Origin: an uncultured Sutterella sp.
GTDB lineage: Bacteria > Pseudomonadota > Gammaproteobacteria > Burkholderiales > Burkholderiaceae_F
Assembly: GCA_905213905.1 (NCBI GenBank)
Contig: CAJMKD010000012.1
Coordinates: forward strand, 17,017 to 81,016
DNA length: 64,000 bases
Direction of reading: 5' to 3'
Shown piece by piece: positions 25,691-34,676 of the stretch (positions are counted from its first letter, which is position 1; each line of letters starts with the position of its first letter). A program made the position numbers and the translations under genes. The notes below the pieces were generated by a model. It was not told the origin of the DNA and did no database searches. It saw nothing but the letters and a program-made list of their open reading frames with translations.

Positions 25691-26473
25691 ATGGATAAGA
25701 AGATCATTGTTCTCGGCCTTGCCGCCGCTCTTGCCGCCGGCACCGCCAGCGCTGAACTCAAGGCCTTCAAGGTGAATGGGGAAACCGTTTCCGTCGCCGA
25801 GCAGAAGGCCATTTACGACCGCGCCGTTGCTCAGGGCCAGCCCGCCGGCGAACAGCTCGAACGTCAGGTCAAGAACCTTCTCATTCAGCAGACCGTCCTC
25901 CTTCAGGAAGCCAAGAAGGCCAAGCTCGCCGCCCAGGCCAACGTCAAGAACGCCATCGAGGAAGCCCGCAATCAGATTCTCATCCGCGCGCTCGCTCAGG
26001 ACTGGGCCAAGAAGCACCCGGTTTCCGAAGCCGACCTCAAGAAGGCCTACGACGCCGACAAGAAGTCCTACGGCGACACGGAATACCAGGTCCGTCACAT
26101 TCTCGTGAAGACGGAAGACCAGGCGAAGAACCTGATTCAGCGCATCAACAAGGGCGCCGACTTCGGCAAGCTTGCGCAGGAATTCTCCGAAGACACGAGC
26201 AACAAGGCCCAGGGCGGCCTCCTCGGCTGGGTGGTTCCGCGCTCCTTCGTGCCGACCTTCGGCACTGCCTTCACCGCCCTCAAGGCCGGCGAAGTCGGTC
26301 AGTCGCCTGTCCGCACGCAGTTCGGCTTTCATGTCGTGAAGCTTGAAGCCAAGCGCGCCGCAAAGCTCTACCCGACCTTCGAAACGCAGAAGCCCGTGAT
26401 CCAGAATGCGCTCGCGAACCAGCAGGTTCAGAAGCACTTCCAGGAAATCATCAAGAAGGCCAAGGTCCAGTAA
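25691..26473 (+). CDS. Exported PpiC/SurA-type peptidyl-prolyl isomerase (260 aa)
   Basis: A signal peptide (MDKKIIVLGLAAALAAGTASA) is followed by a helical N-terminal chaperone-like region (about 30-125) and a parvulin domain (about 130-225): YQVRHILVKTEDQAKNLIQ, GADFGKLAQEFSED, QGGLLGWVVPRSFVP, VRTQFGFHVVKLE. It helps fold exported proteins in the periplasm. The frame opens further upstream, but ATG 25691 begins the signal peptide directly. Probably co-transcribed with yciB. Confidence 0.93.
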   Translation: MDKKIIVLGLAAALAAGTASAELKAFKVNGETVSVAEQKAIYDRAVAQGQPAGEQLERQVKNLLIQQTVLLQEAKKAKLAAQANVKNAIEEARNQILIRALAQDWAKKHPVSEADLKKAYDADKKSYGDTEYQVRHILVKTEDQAKNLIQRINKGADFGKLAQEFSEDTSNKAQGGLLGWVVPRSFVPTFGTAFTALKAGEVGQSPVRTQFGFHVVKLEAKRAAKLYPTFETQKPVIQNALANQQVQKHFQEIIKKAKVQ

Positions 26474-26495
26474 GCCTGCAGCTTTCTTTCGAAAG

Positions 26496-26535
26496 AAAAG
26501 CGGAGACATCGGTTCCATCGATGCTCCGCTTTTTT
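26496..26535. terminator. Bidirectional terminator
   Basis: Stem AAAAGCGGAG/CTCCGCTTTT with an inner CATCG/CGATG helix; A-run left and T-run right. It separates the PPIase gene from the converging flavoprotein gene. Confidence 0.88.
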
Positions 26536-26615
26536 CGTCAATATTGAACGTCAGGCTTGAGAAGCGAGAAGCTTGGCCGTCAGAAGCATTCAGACGGCCG
26601 ACTCCTCGCAGTTTG

Positions 26616-28151
26616 TCAGCACCATGCTTTGGCGGCCGCCGCCATAGCGCCTGCTTTGCGACCGTTTACCAAGCAATCAAGTACGGCGCATGCACCGATT
26701 CGAACCGCGCCGTGAATGCCGCCGACGCATTCGCCCGCTGCAAAAAGTCCAGGGATCGGCTGATCCGTCATGACGTCTTCCACAGCTGTGGTTACAGTCG
26801 TTGCCATGCCGCCCATTGCGTGGTGCAGCTTCGGGCACATTTCAGAGACATAGAACGGTCCGCTCCCGATCGGCTTGGCAGACTTGTCAAACGGCCGGCC
26901 AAAATCAAGATCGCGGCCCGACGACAACAGTTCGTTGTAGCGTCGAATCTGTGATTCAAATGCGTCCGCTGGCACTGCGTACGCTTTGGCAACAGCGGCT
27001 GCGTCGTCATAGCGCTTGACGCTGCCGGCTTCAAGCATCTTTGGAAGCGACCCCGGACGAAGCTTCTCAAGATGCGCCACACCATCCGAATCAGCAATAG
27101 CAAGTGCCTTGCCGCCCTTGTTGATGATGGCAAGAAAAGCATCGGTGAGAACTTTTCTGTCGCCGAACTCATTGACGAATCGCTTGCCGTCAAGGCTTGA
27201 GAAATAGAAGCCGAAAAGCGCGCCTGAAATGGATGCGAAATGCGAAGCGATGCCCATGCCTTCCTCGACGGGAGAGCAATCCGGCAGACATTGAATCCAA
27301 TCCGCCTGAATGATATTGGCGCCTATGCGGCTTGCCTCCCGCCAGCCTTCCGCCGTTGCACCAGGCTGATTCGTGGTTTTGAAGGCCTCGCCGAGTTTTG
27401 GATCGAGACGCTTCCGATAGGCAACGTCTGCACAGAAGCCGCCAAAGGCGAGCACCACTGCGCGCCTGGCACCGATCGTTCTGGCGGTTCCCGAATCCGG
27501 CTTGCCGAAAACATAGCCTTCGCGAACGCGAAGGCCTTTGACTCGGCCATCTTCATCGCGAATGATCGTTTGCATGAAGGCTTTCGTTCTAATTTCGACG
27601 CCCAGCGCCTTGAGACGGGAAACAGCCGGCTTGATGATGCCCTGCCCCGTGCCCTCTTCGGTAATCATGCAGCGAAGCGCAGAATGGCCGCCTTTCCCCG
27701 TGAGATTGGTCTGCCATTTGACGCCCATTTCCTTTTTCGTCCACTCGAACGTATCCGAAGCGTCTTTGCAGAGAAAATCAATGTGCGCAGGGTCGCCAAG
27801 CCCTTTTCCAATGCGCGTCATGTCAGCGGCCAGATTTTCCGGCGCGTCCTTGATGCCTTGCGCTTTTTGCACGGATGAGCCCGGCACGGCGATCATGCCG
27901 CCCGAAAGCGAGGAATTTCCGCCAATAAAAGCCATCTTTTCGATCACGAGGACGTCTGCACCAGCGAGCTTTGCGCTCAGTGCAGCAGCAAGTCCAGCAA
28001 AACCGGATCCAACGACGACTACGTCGTGCATCTCGTCGAATTTTGCCGGCATCGGATCGCGGCAGGCTGCCTGAACCGCACTTGCAGCGCCGGCAGCGGC
28101 AAAGCCGGCAGCGACGCCGATGAAACGACGGCGCGATGATTTGAAAGTCAT
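26616..28151 (-). CDS. Tat-exported FAD-dependent reductase, flavocytochrome c flavoprotein type (511 aa)
   Basis: AAGGAG lies 6 bases before the ATG at 28151, which is chosen over a longer frame. The Tat signal is SRRRFIGVAAGFAAAG; the FAD motif is VVVVGSGFAGLAAALSAK near residue 43. The C-terminal motifs are LHHAMGGMATT and GGIHGAVRIGACAVLD. As in the paralogue at 9460, the QxHPT site is replaced by IQCLPDCSP and the xTRD site by FGDRKVLTD, so this is the same non-fumarate subfamily. It has no neighbouring cytochrome or regulator. Base composition is slightly lower in GC and codon use less biased than in the other flavoprotein genes, suggesting lower expression or a different history. Confidence 0.9.
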   Translation of the reverse strand: MTFKSSRRRFIGVAAGFAAAGAASAVQAACRDPMPAKFDEMHDVVVVGSGFAGLAAALSAKLAGADVLVIEKMAFIGGNSSLSGGMIAVPGSSVQKAQGIKDAPENLAADMTRIGKGLGDPAHIDFLCKDASDTFEWTKKEMGVKWQTNLTGKGGHSALRCMITEEGTGQGIIKPAVSRLKALGVEIRTKAFMQTIIRDEDGRVKGLRVREGYVFGKPDSGTARTIGARRAVVLAFGGFCADVAYRKRLDPKLGEAFKTTNQPGATAEGWREASRIGANIIQADWIQCLPDCSPVEEGMGIASHFASISGALFGFYFSSLDGKRFVNEFGDRKVLTDAFLAIINKGGKALAIADSDGVAHLEKLRPGSLPKMLEAGSVKRYDDAAAVAKAYAVPADAFESQIRRYNELLSSGRDLDFGRPFDKSAKPIGSGPFYVSEMCPKLHHAMGGMATTVTTAVEDVMTDQPIPGLFAAGECVGGIHGAVRIGACAVLDCLVNGRKAGAMAAAAKAWC

Positions 28152-28304
28152 GTTTTTCTCCTTTTCCTGAACTTCGTCTCGGCGCTTTTCTTTGTTTTTC
28201 CACATCGCAAGTCACGCGAGCAGACGTCTCTAATAAAGAGCGCCGCAACTAAACAAGAAGTCTGCCAATGAGCAGCAAGCATCCCAAATGCATTTTGCGC
28301 CCGA

Positions 28305-28337
28305 TAAACAAAGGCCCCGCAACGCTGCGAGGCCTTT
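28305..28337 (-). terminator. Terminator of the Sel1-repeat gene
   Basis: AAAGGCC (28310-28316) pairs with GGCCTTT (28331-28337), with an inner CGCA/TGCG helix; on the minus strand TGTTTATC follows. Confidence 0.7.
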
Positions 28338-28367
28338 CTTCCTTCTTGGCAAAAAGCGCTGTTGCGT

Positions 28368-29135
28368 TTACTTCGCCGCCGCCTGCTTCATCGCTTCCGG
28401 ATCGAGGTCGCTCAGTCCCTTGAGCACGTCTTCGAGCGTGAGCTTTTCGGCCCGCGCCTTTTCATCGGCCGAGAGCGAGTTGCGAAGATTGCGCGAATCC
28501 GCGGCGGCATTGCGGTCGGCCGCCTGTCCTTCGACAGGCTTCGTGGCCGCGACAAGGAGCGTCAGCGCCGCTGCGCGGTCCTGCTTCACGCCGTTGCCGT
28601 CAGCGAGGAGCTTCGCGAGCGCCGTATAGGCGCTGATGTTGCCGCGCACGGCTGCGCGGTAGTACCAGCGGGCGCCTTCGGTCGGATCCTTTTCGACCAC
28701 CTGGCCGAGCACGTAGTAGTCGCCCATGTTGCGCATGGCGCGCGCGTCGCCAAGTTCAACCGCTTCCTTGTCCCAGACATAAGCCTGCGGCCAGTCGAGC
28801 TTCACGCCGAAGCCGTTGCGGTACGCATGCGAGAGCTCCAGCATGGCTTCGGGATCGCCGAGATAGGCGGCCTTTTCCCACCAGTAAGTGGCTTCGAGCG
28901 GCTGGCGCTTCTGTCCGGTGAACCCTTTTTCAAGAATCCGGCCGATCCAAAGCATCGCGGTTGTGTCGTCCTTCTGAGCAGCGGCCTTGAATTCCTCGAG
29001 CGCCTTGGATTCTTCGCCCGCCTTGAGATAGCGGAAGCCCTCTTCGGTACCGGCAAGCGCAGGCTGCGCAGCAAGGAGCGCAGCTGCGCCGATGCCCGCC
29101 CAAAGAAGACCGAACTTAGTCATCACTCTAGCCAT
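28368..29135 (-). CDS. Exported Sel1-like repeat protein (255 aa)
   Basis: A signal peptide (MTKFGLLWAGIGAAALLAAQPALA) precedes about five Sel1-like helical repeats between residues 30 and 195, for example DTTAMLWIGRILEKGF, DPEAMLELSHAYRNGFGV, DARAMRNMGDYYVLGQVV and NISAYTALAKLLADGNGV. Such repeats mediate protein-protein contacts, often in the periplasm or at the cell surface. The partner is unknown. GGGAG lies 9 bases before the first ATG. It lies 142 bases downstream of the YihY gene and could be co-transcribed. Confidence 0.88.
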   Translation of the reverse strand: MARVMTKFGLLWAGIGAAALLAAQPALAGTEEGFRYLKAGEESKALEEFKAAAQKDDTTAMLWIGRILEKGFTGQKRQPLEATYWWEKAAYLGDPEAMLELSHAYRNGFGVKLDWPQAYVWDKEAVELGDARAMRNMGDYYVLGQVVEKDPTEGARWYYRAAVRGNISAYTALAKLLADGNGVKQDRAAALTLLVAATKPVEGQAADRNAAADSRNLRNSLSADEKARAEKLTLEDVLKGLSDLDPEAMKQAAAK

Positions 29136-29277
29136 TCGTCATTTCTCCCGGAAAATGTCGGCTCAGGCTCGCCCGCATAGAGCGGCGCATGAAGCCGGAT
29201 TTTCCAGTCACACTATCAAAAGATTCTTAACTGAAGCCGACTGCGGAGAATGCGCGGCAAAGCGCTTGCGAACGGCC

Positions 29278-30651
29278 TCAGCGCCCCTTCGGCTGCGTCT
29301 TATCGCGATCGAGCGATCCGCCATCGCCCTCAGCGGCAAGCCGCGGGAGATCATCCTGCGAATCGAGAAGCGCCGTGAGCGGCGCATTCACAAGCGAATC
29401 ATTCATGAGGCTGCGGTACCAGTCAAAGAGCATGCCCTCTTCGCGCCGCTGACCAAGCCGCCGCGGAACGACAAGCGTGTTTTCCGGGTCGACAAGCAGC
29501 GTGCGGAAGGCGTCGCGCAGGCTTTTTTCCTTCGGATCGCAAAGGAGCGCCCAGGAAGAAACCTTCCGCCGGCCGCTCGGTCGTATTTCGCCGCAGTAGC
29601 CCGCAGCTGAAAGATGCGTGAGAATCCGCTCCACGAGCTGCGGGTAAGCGTCCACTTCGCTTGCGAGCACATCGGCGGGCACGGTCGGGTTGCCCGAAGC
29701 CCGCGCTGCAACCAGCACGCGAAGAAGCGCGACGCCCGTCAGGAATTCGTTGCCGAGCCGGTAGCTGTCGGCAAAGCGGCCTGAGGTGAGGAGCGGTATC
29801 GTCGCCGTGATTGCTGCGCCGGAGAAGACAAGGAACCACGTGACGTAGAGCCAGAGAAGGAACACGGGAAAGGCAACAAAGGCGCCGTAGATTGAAGAGA
29901 GCGTTCCCTTCGTCACGTAGATCTCGAAGCACTCGCGAACGCCGAGGCCCGCGAGCGCCACGACGAGCCCGCCCGTAAGCGCATGAGAGGTCGGCACGCG
30001 GCAATTCGGAACAAATTTGAACAGCGCGCCGTAGCCGATCGATTGAACGGCAATTTGTATGAGAGTAAGCACCCACATCGGCATCGATCCCGGATCCGTT
30101 TCCACGACGCCGGCGGCCATGCGGAGCGCCTTGGTGGAGATCGTCATGGAAAGCGCAATGACGACGGGGCCGAGCGTGAGCATCGCCCAGTAGATGAGCG
30201 CGCGCTGCGGCCAAGGACGCAGCTCCCGCACCTTGAAGATGCGGTTCACCGTCACAAAGAATTTGTCGATCAGAAGGAGCCCCGTGAGCGAGAGGCCCGC
30301 GATGCCGAAGACGCCGAGCCCGGACGCATGCGACGTGAAGCTTCTCAGGTATTCAAGAATCGTTTCGCTGTACTGCGGCGGCAGAAAGCTGTTGAAGATC
30401 GCATCCTCGAGCGACTGACGCGTCGATTCGAAGGTCGGAAACGCCGCGAAGACAGCGAGCGACACAGCGAGCAGCGGCACGAGCGAAAGAAGCGTCGTGA
30501 GCGTCATCGACGAAGCCACTTCCTGGAGCTGCGCATCCTTCATGCGCGCGCCCGCAAACCGCAAGAGCGTGCGGCAGAGATCGATCAGGTGATGGCGCCG
30601 CATGACGTCGGCAAGCGTCTTGGGGCGAATGTAGTCGGTGAACGGCATCAA
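29278..30651 (-). CDS. YihY/BrkB-family inner-membrane protein (457 aa)
   Basis: The N-terminal 300 residues have the UPF0761/YihY pattern: QLQEVASSMTLTTLLSLVPLLAV, IFNSFLPPQYSETILEYL, LSLTGLLLIDKFFVTVNRIFKV, YGALFKFVPNCRVP, and IYGAFVAFPVFLLWLYVTWFLVFSGA, with about six membrane helices. The C-terminal 150 residues are cytoplasmic with a winged-helix-like part (VDAYPQLVERILTHLSAAGY), as in long members of the family. Molecular function is not established for the family. Confidence 0.92.
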   Translation of the reverse strand: MMPFTDYIRPKTLADVMRRHHLIDLCRTLLRFAGARMKDAQLQEVASSMTLTTLLSLVPLLAVSLAVFAAFPTFESTRQSLEDAIFNSFLPPQYSETILEYLRSFTSHASGLGVFGIAGLSLTGLLLIDKFFVTVNRIFKVRELRPWPQRALIYWAMLTLGPVVIALSMTISTKALRMAAGVVETDPGSMPMWVLTLIQIAVQSIGYGALFKFVPNCRVPTSHALTGGLVVALAGLGVRECFEIYVTKGTLSSIYGAFVAFPVFLLWLYVTWFLVFSGAAITATIPLLTSGRFADSYRLGNEFLTGVALLRVLVAARASGNPTVPADVLASEVDAYPQLVERILTHLSAAGYCGEIRPSGRRKVSSWALLCDPKEKSLRDAFRTLLVDPENTLVVPRRLGQRREEGMLFDWYRSLMNDSLVNAPLTALLDSQDDLPRLAAEGDGGSLDRDKTQPKGR

Positions 30652-30790
30652 TCAATTCCGGTAGAAGCCTGCCGCGCCCGGAAAAGAGCGCGGCGACGGG
30701 ACTCTCTAAAGATTGTAGTCCAGGGAGCGAGCCGCTCTTGCTGAGGTCTCGGCAGTTCCGCCTTGCGCTTTTTTCGCGCTTCATAAAGCG

Positions 30791-30869
30791 AAACGCCCGC
30801 GAGCGCCGGCTCTTCGGGAGCCCGCACCCTTTCGGATGCGGGGCCGCAGATGCAGGCTCGCGGGCGTTT
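30791..30869 (-). terminator. Branched (cloverleaf-like) intergenic hairpin, probable terminator of dsbI
   Basis: A 14-bp outer stem (30791-30804 with 30856-30869) encloses two small hairpins (GGCTC/GAGCC and CCGCA/TGCGG). On the minus strand it is followed by CGCTTTATG, so the T run is poor. Confidence 0.5.
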
Positions 30870-30889
30870 GAGGATGGCGCCCTAGCGGC

Positions 30890-32422
30890 TTAGCGCTTCA
30901 GCGTCACGATGCGGTTCGAATCGAGCACTTCAAAGACATCGCCTTCCTTCACGAGGCCGCGGATGTCCTTCAGTTCTGCCGGCAGCGCGAGCACTTCGGT
31001 CACTTCTTCCTTCGCGACGTCGATCGCGAAGATCACGTTGAAGTTCTTCGAAGCGGCCCAAAGAATGCCGTCTTCCCACACAAGGCCGGTCACGTAGAGT
31101 TCGCCGAGCGTGCGGCCTTCCTTGAGATTGGCCGCCGGTTCGAATTCACCCGAAAGCATCCAGTCCTTCATGAGGGCCTTCGAGATCACGAACTGCTTCT
31201 TGTTCTTGTTGTCGGGCACGGTGGCCGTGAAGACATAGCGGCCGTCCGTGGCGCTCGAGTGAATGTAGGAGTACTTGGCGCGCTCCGTGTCGATGCGGGC
31301 GCGGCCGAGGCCGCCCACAGCTTCCACCTGATCGCGGCCGGCCGTGAAGTTGGCCCAGCCCTTGACGTCGTCGGCTTCCGGATTCTTGCGCACGCGCAAG
31401 AGCGACTTGTTCATGCCCATCAGCACGTAGGCGTCTTCGCCGTAGGGCGTCACGCCGACGATGTCGAGCACGTTCGCGGAGAACCACGGGTCCATCGCAG
31501 CGTGCACGGCGGGCTTGAGGTCTTCGCCGAGGAACCAGAAGTCGTACTTCGAAGCCACGACATATTCGCCGCGGATCTTCTGCAGCGTGTTGAGCTTGGC
31601 GTCAATGCCTTCGATGGCGCGGGTGCCGGCGATCTTGAGTTCGCCCGTCGTCGCCATCGGCGCCTTGGCCGCGTCGTGCTCGAACGTGATGCCGAGCTTC
31701 TCGGTGTTGGGCTTGTAGGCAAAGTCCGGATCCTTCACGTTGCGGCGGCCGAGGAAGTCGATGCCGCCCCACATGCCGTGCCAGGATTCGTCGGACCAGA
31801 TGACGTACTTGCGGTCCCAGGAGAAGCGCACGGGATCGCCCTGGCCCCAGTTGGGCGGAACGCCCGTCGACCAAAGCGCCTGGAAGGCGTTCGAGCCGAT
31901 GATGAAGGCGACGATGCCGAAGGCGATCTTCATGAAGCCCGTCATCGGACGCCAGGACTTGCCGCGAAGTTCCGCAACGAGCGCATCGAAGCGCGGCGCC
32001 AGGAGCGTCGCGAGGCCGAAGAGGAAGACCACGCACCAGAAGACGATTTCAGCCCAGAACTGGGTGTGGATGCCGAAGATGTCGAGGCCGAAGCCCTGGC
32101 CGACGTCGCGCATCGCGTGGTTGCCGTAGTGGCGGAAGGACGAATAGAGGCCCACGGCCGCCATGATGAGCATGGTGGCGAGGTACTTCGGCTTGAAGCC
32201 GTAGCGGACCATGAAGAGCGCCACAACGCCGATGTAGGCCATCTGCTGGCGCTGGCCCCAGCAGAGCGTGCAGGGGCTGTCGCCCATCATGTAGCCGAGG
32301 ATGATGTTGGCGATGCCGACGGGAAGCAGAACGATCAGAAGACCGCCCCAGCAGATGATGTCGTAGTAGGTTTTCGCCTTGGCAAGATCTCGCTCGGAGA
32401 GCGGCTGCGTCATATCAGTCAT
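30890..32422 (-). CDS. dsbI: DsbI: DsbB-family thiol oxidase with C-terminal beta-propeller-like domain (510 aa)
   Basis: Residues 1-190 are a DsbB-like membrane domain with the redox pair SPCTLCWGQRQQM in the first periplasmic loop. The remaining 320 residues are a soluble periplasmic domain with repeated beta-strand patterns (VLDIVGVTPYGEDAYVLMG, GRYVFTATVPDN, LYVTGLVWEDGILWAAS), as in the Campylobacter/Helicobacter DsbI type, about 500 residues long. Unlike classic DsbB there is no second Cys pair in the second periplasmic loop; the only other cysteines lie in membrane segments. It oxidises a DsbA/DsbL partner, not encoded here. Its ribosome-binding site directly follows the stop codon of the small dba gene, so the two are coupled. 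Confidence 0.88.
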   Translation of the reverse strand: MTDMTQPLSERDLAKAKTYYDIICWGGLLIVLLPVGIANIILGYMMGDSPCTLCWGQRQQMAYIGVVALFMVRYGFKPKYLATMLIMAAVGLYSSFRHYGNHAMRDVGQGFGLDIFGIHTQFWAEIVFWCVVFLFGLATLLAPRFDALVAELRGKSWRPMTGFMKIAFGIVAFIIGSNAFQALWSTGVPPNWGQGDPVRFSWDRKYVIWSDESWHGMWGGIDFLGRRNVKDPDFAYKPNTEKLGITFEHDAAKAPMATTGELKIAGTRAIEGIDAKLNTLQKIRGEYVVASKYDFWFLGEDLKPAVHAAMDPWFSANVLDIVGVTPYGEDAYVLMGMNKSLLRVRKNPEADDVKGWANFTAGRDQVEAVGGLGRARIDTERAKYSYIHSSATDGRYVFTATVPDNKNKKQFVISKALMKDWMLSGEFEPAANLKEGRTLGELYVTGLVWEDGILWAASKNFNVIFAIDVAKEEVTEVLALPAELKDIRGLVKEGDVFEVLDSNRIVTLKR

Positions 32423-32437
32423 TTCAACGTTCTCCGG

Positions 32438-32605
32438 TTAGAGATTGAGCGTGCCGAGAATGGCGGTGGAAACGTGGCCGATGTACATGAAAACGACGAC
32501 GGCCCAGCCGCCGATCGTCAGCCACCAAGCGAGGCGTTCCTTCTCGGGCTTGAAGATCATGAGAAGAACCGCGACGCAAAGGAGCGTAAATTCAACGAAT
32601 TCCAT
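32438..32605 (-). CDS. dba: Dba-like small membrane protein (55 aa)
   Basis: A short reading frame starts at 32605 (GGAG 7 bases before the ATG) and ends at 32438. It encodes a 55-residue protein with two hydrophobic segments separated by a basic loop (MIFKPEKERLAWW between them). Its size, two-helix layout and position immediately before dsbI match Dba, the small accessory protein translated together with DsbI in Campylobacter. Its stop codon is followed at once by the dsbI ribosome-binding site. The role is probably to support DsbI synthesis or function in the inner membrane. Confidence 0.8.
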   Translation of the reverse strand: MEFVEFTLLCVAVLLMIFKPEKERLAWWLTIGGWAVVVFMYIGHVSTAILGTLNL

Positions 32606-32798
32606 TGCATTACTCCGGTCAGGAATGAAAGCGTCGGCGCTTGGCCGACAAGAAACGAGGTTGATCCCTATGCGCGTTTTCGTCTAAGGGATAAGTCCTA
32701 GAGACCGCGAATAATGCCTGAACTGATTTCGATTCGCAAGCGACCTTTTCAAAATATTTCAGCCGGCGAGCTCGATTGCGAAACTCGCGCCCGCCCAT

Positions 32799-32835
32799 GA
32801 AAAAACCGGCGCCGGCCGCAGCCGGAACCGGTTTT
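32799..32835 (-). terminator. Terminator of the isoaspartyl dipeptidase gene
   Basis: On the minus strand AAACCGG pairs with CCGGTTT around an inner CCGGC/GCCGG helix, followed by TTTTTTC. Confidence 0.82.
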
Positions 32836-32884
32836 CCCTGCCTAGCGCCCAAAGCCGCGCTCAGGCAGAAGGCCCGCCAAGAGA

Positions 32885-34033
32885 TCAGAGCTCAAAGGCG
32901 CCCTTCTTCACGACTTCGCCTTCGCGCATGACGGGCACGCCCTTCATGAAGACCCAGTCGAAATCGAAGCCCTCATTCATGACGAGAAGATCCGCATCAA
33001 AGCCCGTTGCAACGGCGCCCTTGCCGGGCAGGCCGAGCGCGGTGGCAATCGTCTTCGTCATCGGGAGAATGGCCTTTTCAACGCCGAGCTCGGGCACGAG
33101 CGCCTGCAGCGTTTCAATGTCGGCGCGGATGGAGCCGACGCCGAAGCCCACCATTTCGCCCTTTTCGTCAAAGCGCGGCATCGAGCCCTGGCCGTCCGAA
33201 GAGAGCGTGATCTGCTCGAGCGGCACGCCGGCGGCGAGTGCGGCGAGAAGCGCGTCCTTGGCGTCGCCCATGCAGTTGCCGCCGCCCGTCGTGATGTCCA
33301 TGTAGCCGCCTTCCTTGGCGAATGCACAGGCGGATTCAAAGACCTTCTTTTCGCGGCCGACGTGGGTCGGACGCATGTGCTTGAAGGGAATGCCGTGCTT
33401 GCGGCACTCGAAGAAGATCGGGAAGATGTCGTCGGCCCAGTCGCCGCAGTGCACGTGCAGGAACCCGGTCTTGCCCGTCAGCATGCCGGCGACGCGGATT
33501 TCGGAAAGCAGGCGCAGAATTTCCGGATAGCTCGGATGCGACGAGCGGTGGTCGCCCATGGCGATCTTGACGCCGAGCACTTCCGGAATCGCAAACATGT
33601 CCATCTTGGGCGAATCCATGATCGTGACAGGCGGATAAGCGTAGTTGCTCGTCCACATCCAGCCCGTGGCGCCTTCGACCGTGAGGCCGCGGACCTTGGC
33701 AAGGAGATTTTCGATCGAACGGGACATGGAGTCCGTCCCGGAAACGCCGAGGAAGGTCGTGACGCCGGCAGCGACGAGCTCGGAGAAGTTGAGCTCGGGG
33801 CAGCGGCTGTTCCAGCCGCCTTCACCGCCGCCGCCCGTCACATGGATGTGCTGGTCGATGAGGCCCGGAATCACCTTGCGGCCCTTGACGTCAATCGTTT
33901 CAAGGCCGGGAATGTTCGGTTCGAGCGAAGGCGCAACGGCAATGATCTTGCCGCCCGCCATCAGAATGTCGCGCGCGCCGACGTGCTCGGGCGCGTAAAG
34001 GTCTGCATTCTTGATGAGAATCGGATTCTGCAT
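32885..34033 (-). CDS. iadA: Isoaspartyl dipeptidase IadA (beta-aspartyl-peptidase, 382 aa)
   Basis: Amidohydrolase-fold zinc enzyme that cleaves beta-aspartyl dipeptides left from damaged proteins. GLIDQHIHVTGGGGEGG (near residue 58) gives the first metal ligands and the IadA-specific Gly run. GKTGFLHVHCGD and the following HMRPTHVGR supply further His ligands, and SSDGQGSMPRFDEKGE carries the catalytic Asp. Length matches the family (about 390). The start at 34033 is chosen because AGGGA precedes it. Monocistronic in the cytoplasm. Confidence 0.93.
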   Translation of the reverse strand: MQNPILIKNADLYAPEHVGARDILMAGGKIIAVAPSLEPNIPGLETIDVKGRKVIPGLIDQHIHVTGGGGEGGWNSRCPELNFSELVAAGVTTFLGVSGTDSMSRSIENLLAKVRGLTVEGATGWMWTSNYAYPPVTIMDSPKMDMFAIPEVLGVKIAMGDHRSSHPSYPEILRLLSEIRVAGMLTGKTGFLHVHCGDWADDIFPIFFECRKHGIPFKHMRPTHVGREKKVFESACAFAKEGGYMDITTGGGNCMGDAKDALLAALAAGVPLEQITLSSDGQGSMPRFDEKGEMVGFGVGSIRADIETLQALVPELGVEKAILPMTKTIATALGLPGKGAVATGFDADLLVMNEGFDFDWVFMKGVPVMREGEVVKKGAFEL

Positions 34034-34132
34034 GGTCCCTACTCTTCCTTTTATATGCAAAGCGCGGCCGCGGGAACGAAAGCACGCGGCCGCAAAAAAG
34101 ACCGATATCGATTTCGGCTTCTGATATGTATT

Positions 34133-34672
34133 TTAGTTGCCGCCGTAGGTATTGAGGCTTTGCCTGCTTCGGAGGATCACCCAAAGGGCAAGGAGAGATC
34201 CAGAACAAAGGAGCGCGTACCAGCCGAACCAATCCGCGCCGAGCGGCCCCGGCAGAAAAAGCACGGAAAGCGCCTCCGCAACTGGGCCGCCCAGAAGAAC
34301 GGCCGCCGCTGCTTCTGCGCGCACGCGCCCTCGCCGCCCGAAAAAGAGCCGCAGCGAAGCCCAGAAGAAGGCGGCCGCGCCGAATGCATTGAGGGCAAAC
34401 TGCGCAGCAAGATCCACCTCGAGCGCATGATCGGCCGCCCAGGCGCCGCCTTCGCCGATCTGCTGATAGGCGAGCGCCGCAGCCGCAGCGTCGTAGATTC
34501 CGGCGAGAAAGGCGAGTCCGGCCACCGCGAGGAGCGCGCCGTCAACGCCTGCGGGCAGGCGATCGGTGGCGGGCGGCACGCGCTTGCTCGCCTGCCAGAG
34601 GCTGTGAATCACAAGCGCGGCAAAAGCGAAGAAGGCGATAAGCCCGAACAATTCCGTCGAATTTGAAGGCAT
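34133..34672 (-). CDS. Unknown membrane protein (179 aa)
   Basis: The frame opens earlier, but the ATG at 34672 begins MPSNSTELFGLIAFFAF, a natural membrane-protein start placed 4 bases after the stop of the upstream gene. About four transmembrane helices, with an Arg-rich loop (LRLFFGRRGRVRAEA). No family recognised. It forms a two-gene unit with the membrane protein at 34677; both may act together. Confidence 0.65.
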   Translation of the reverse strand: MPSNSTELFGLIAFFAFAALVIHSLWQASKRVPPATDRLPAGVDGALLAVAGLAFLAGIYDAAAAALAYQQIGEGGAWAADHALEVDLAAQFALNAFGAAAFFWASLRLFFGRRGRVRAEAAAAVLLGGPVAEALSVLFLPGPLGADWFGWYALLCSGSLLALWVILRSRQSLNTYGGN

Positions 34673-34676
34673 CGGC

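Noticed and set aside
31259..32701. 480-codon open frame on the plus strand opposite dsbI and dba
   Set aside because: Shadow frame; the minus-strand genes have ribosome-binding sites, membrane topology and family motifs.
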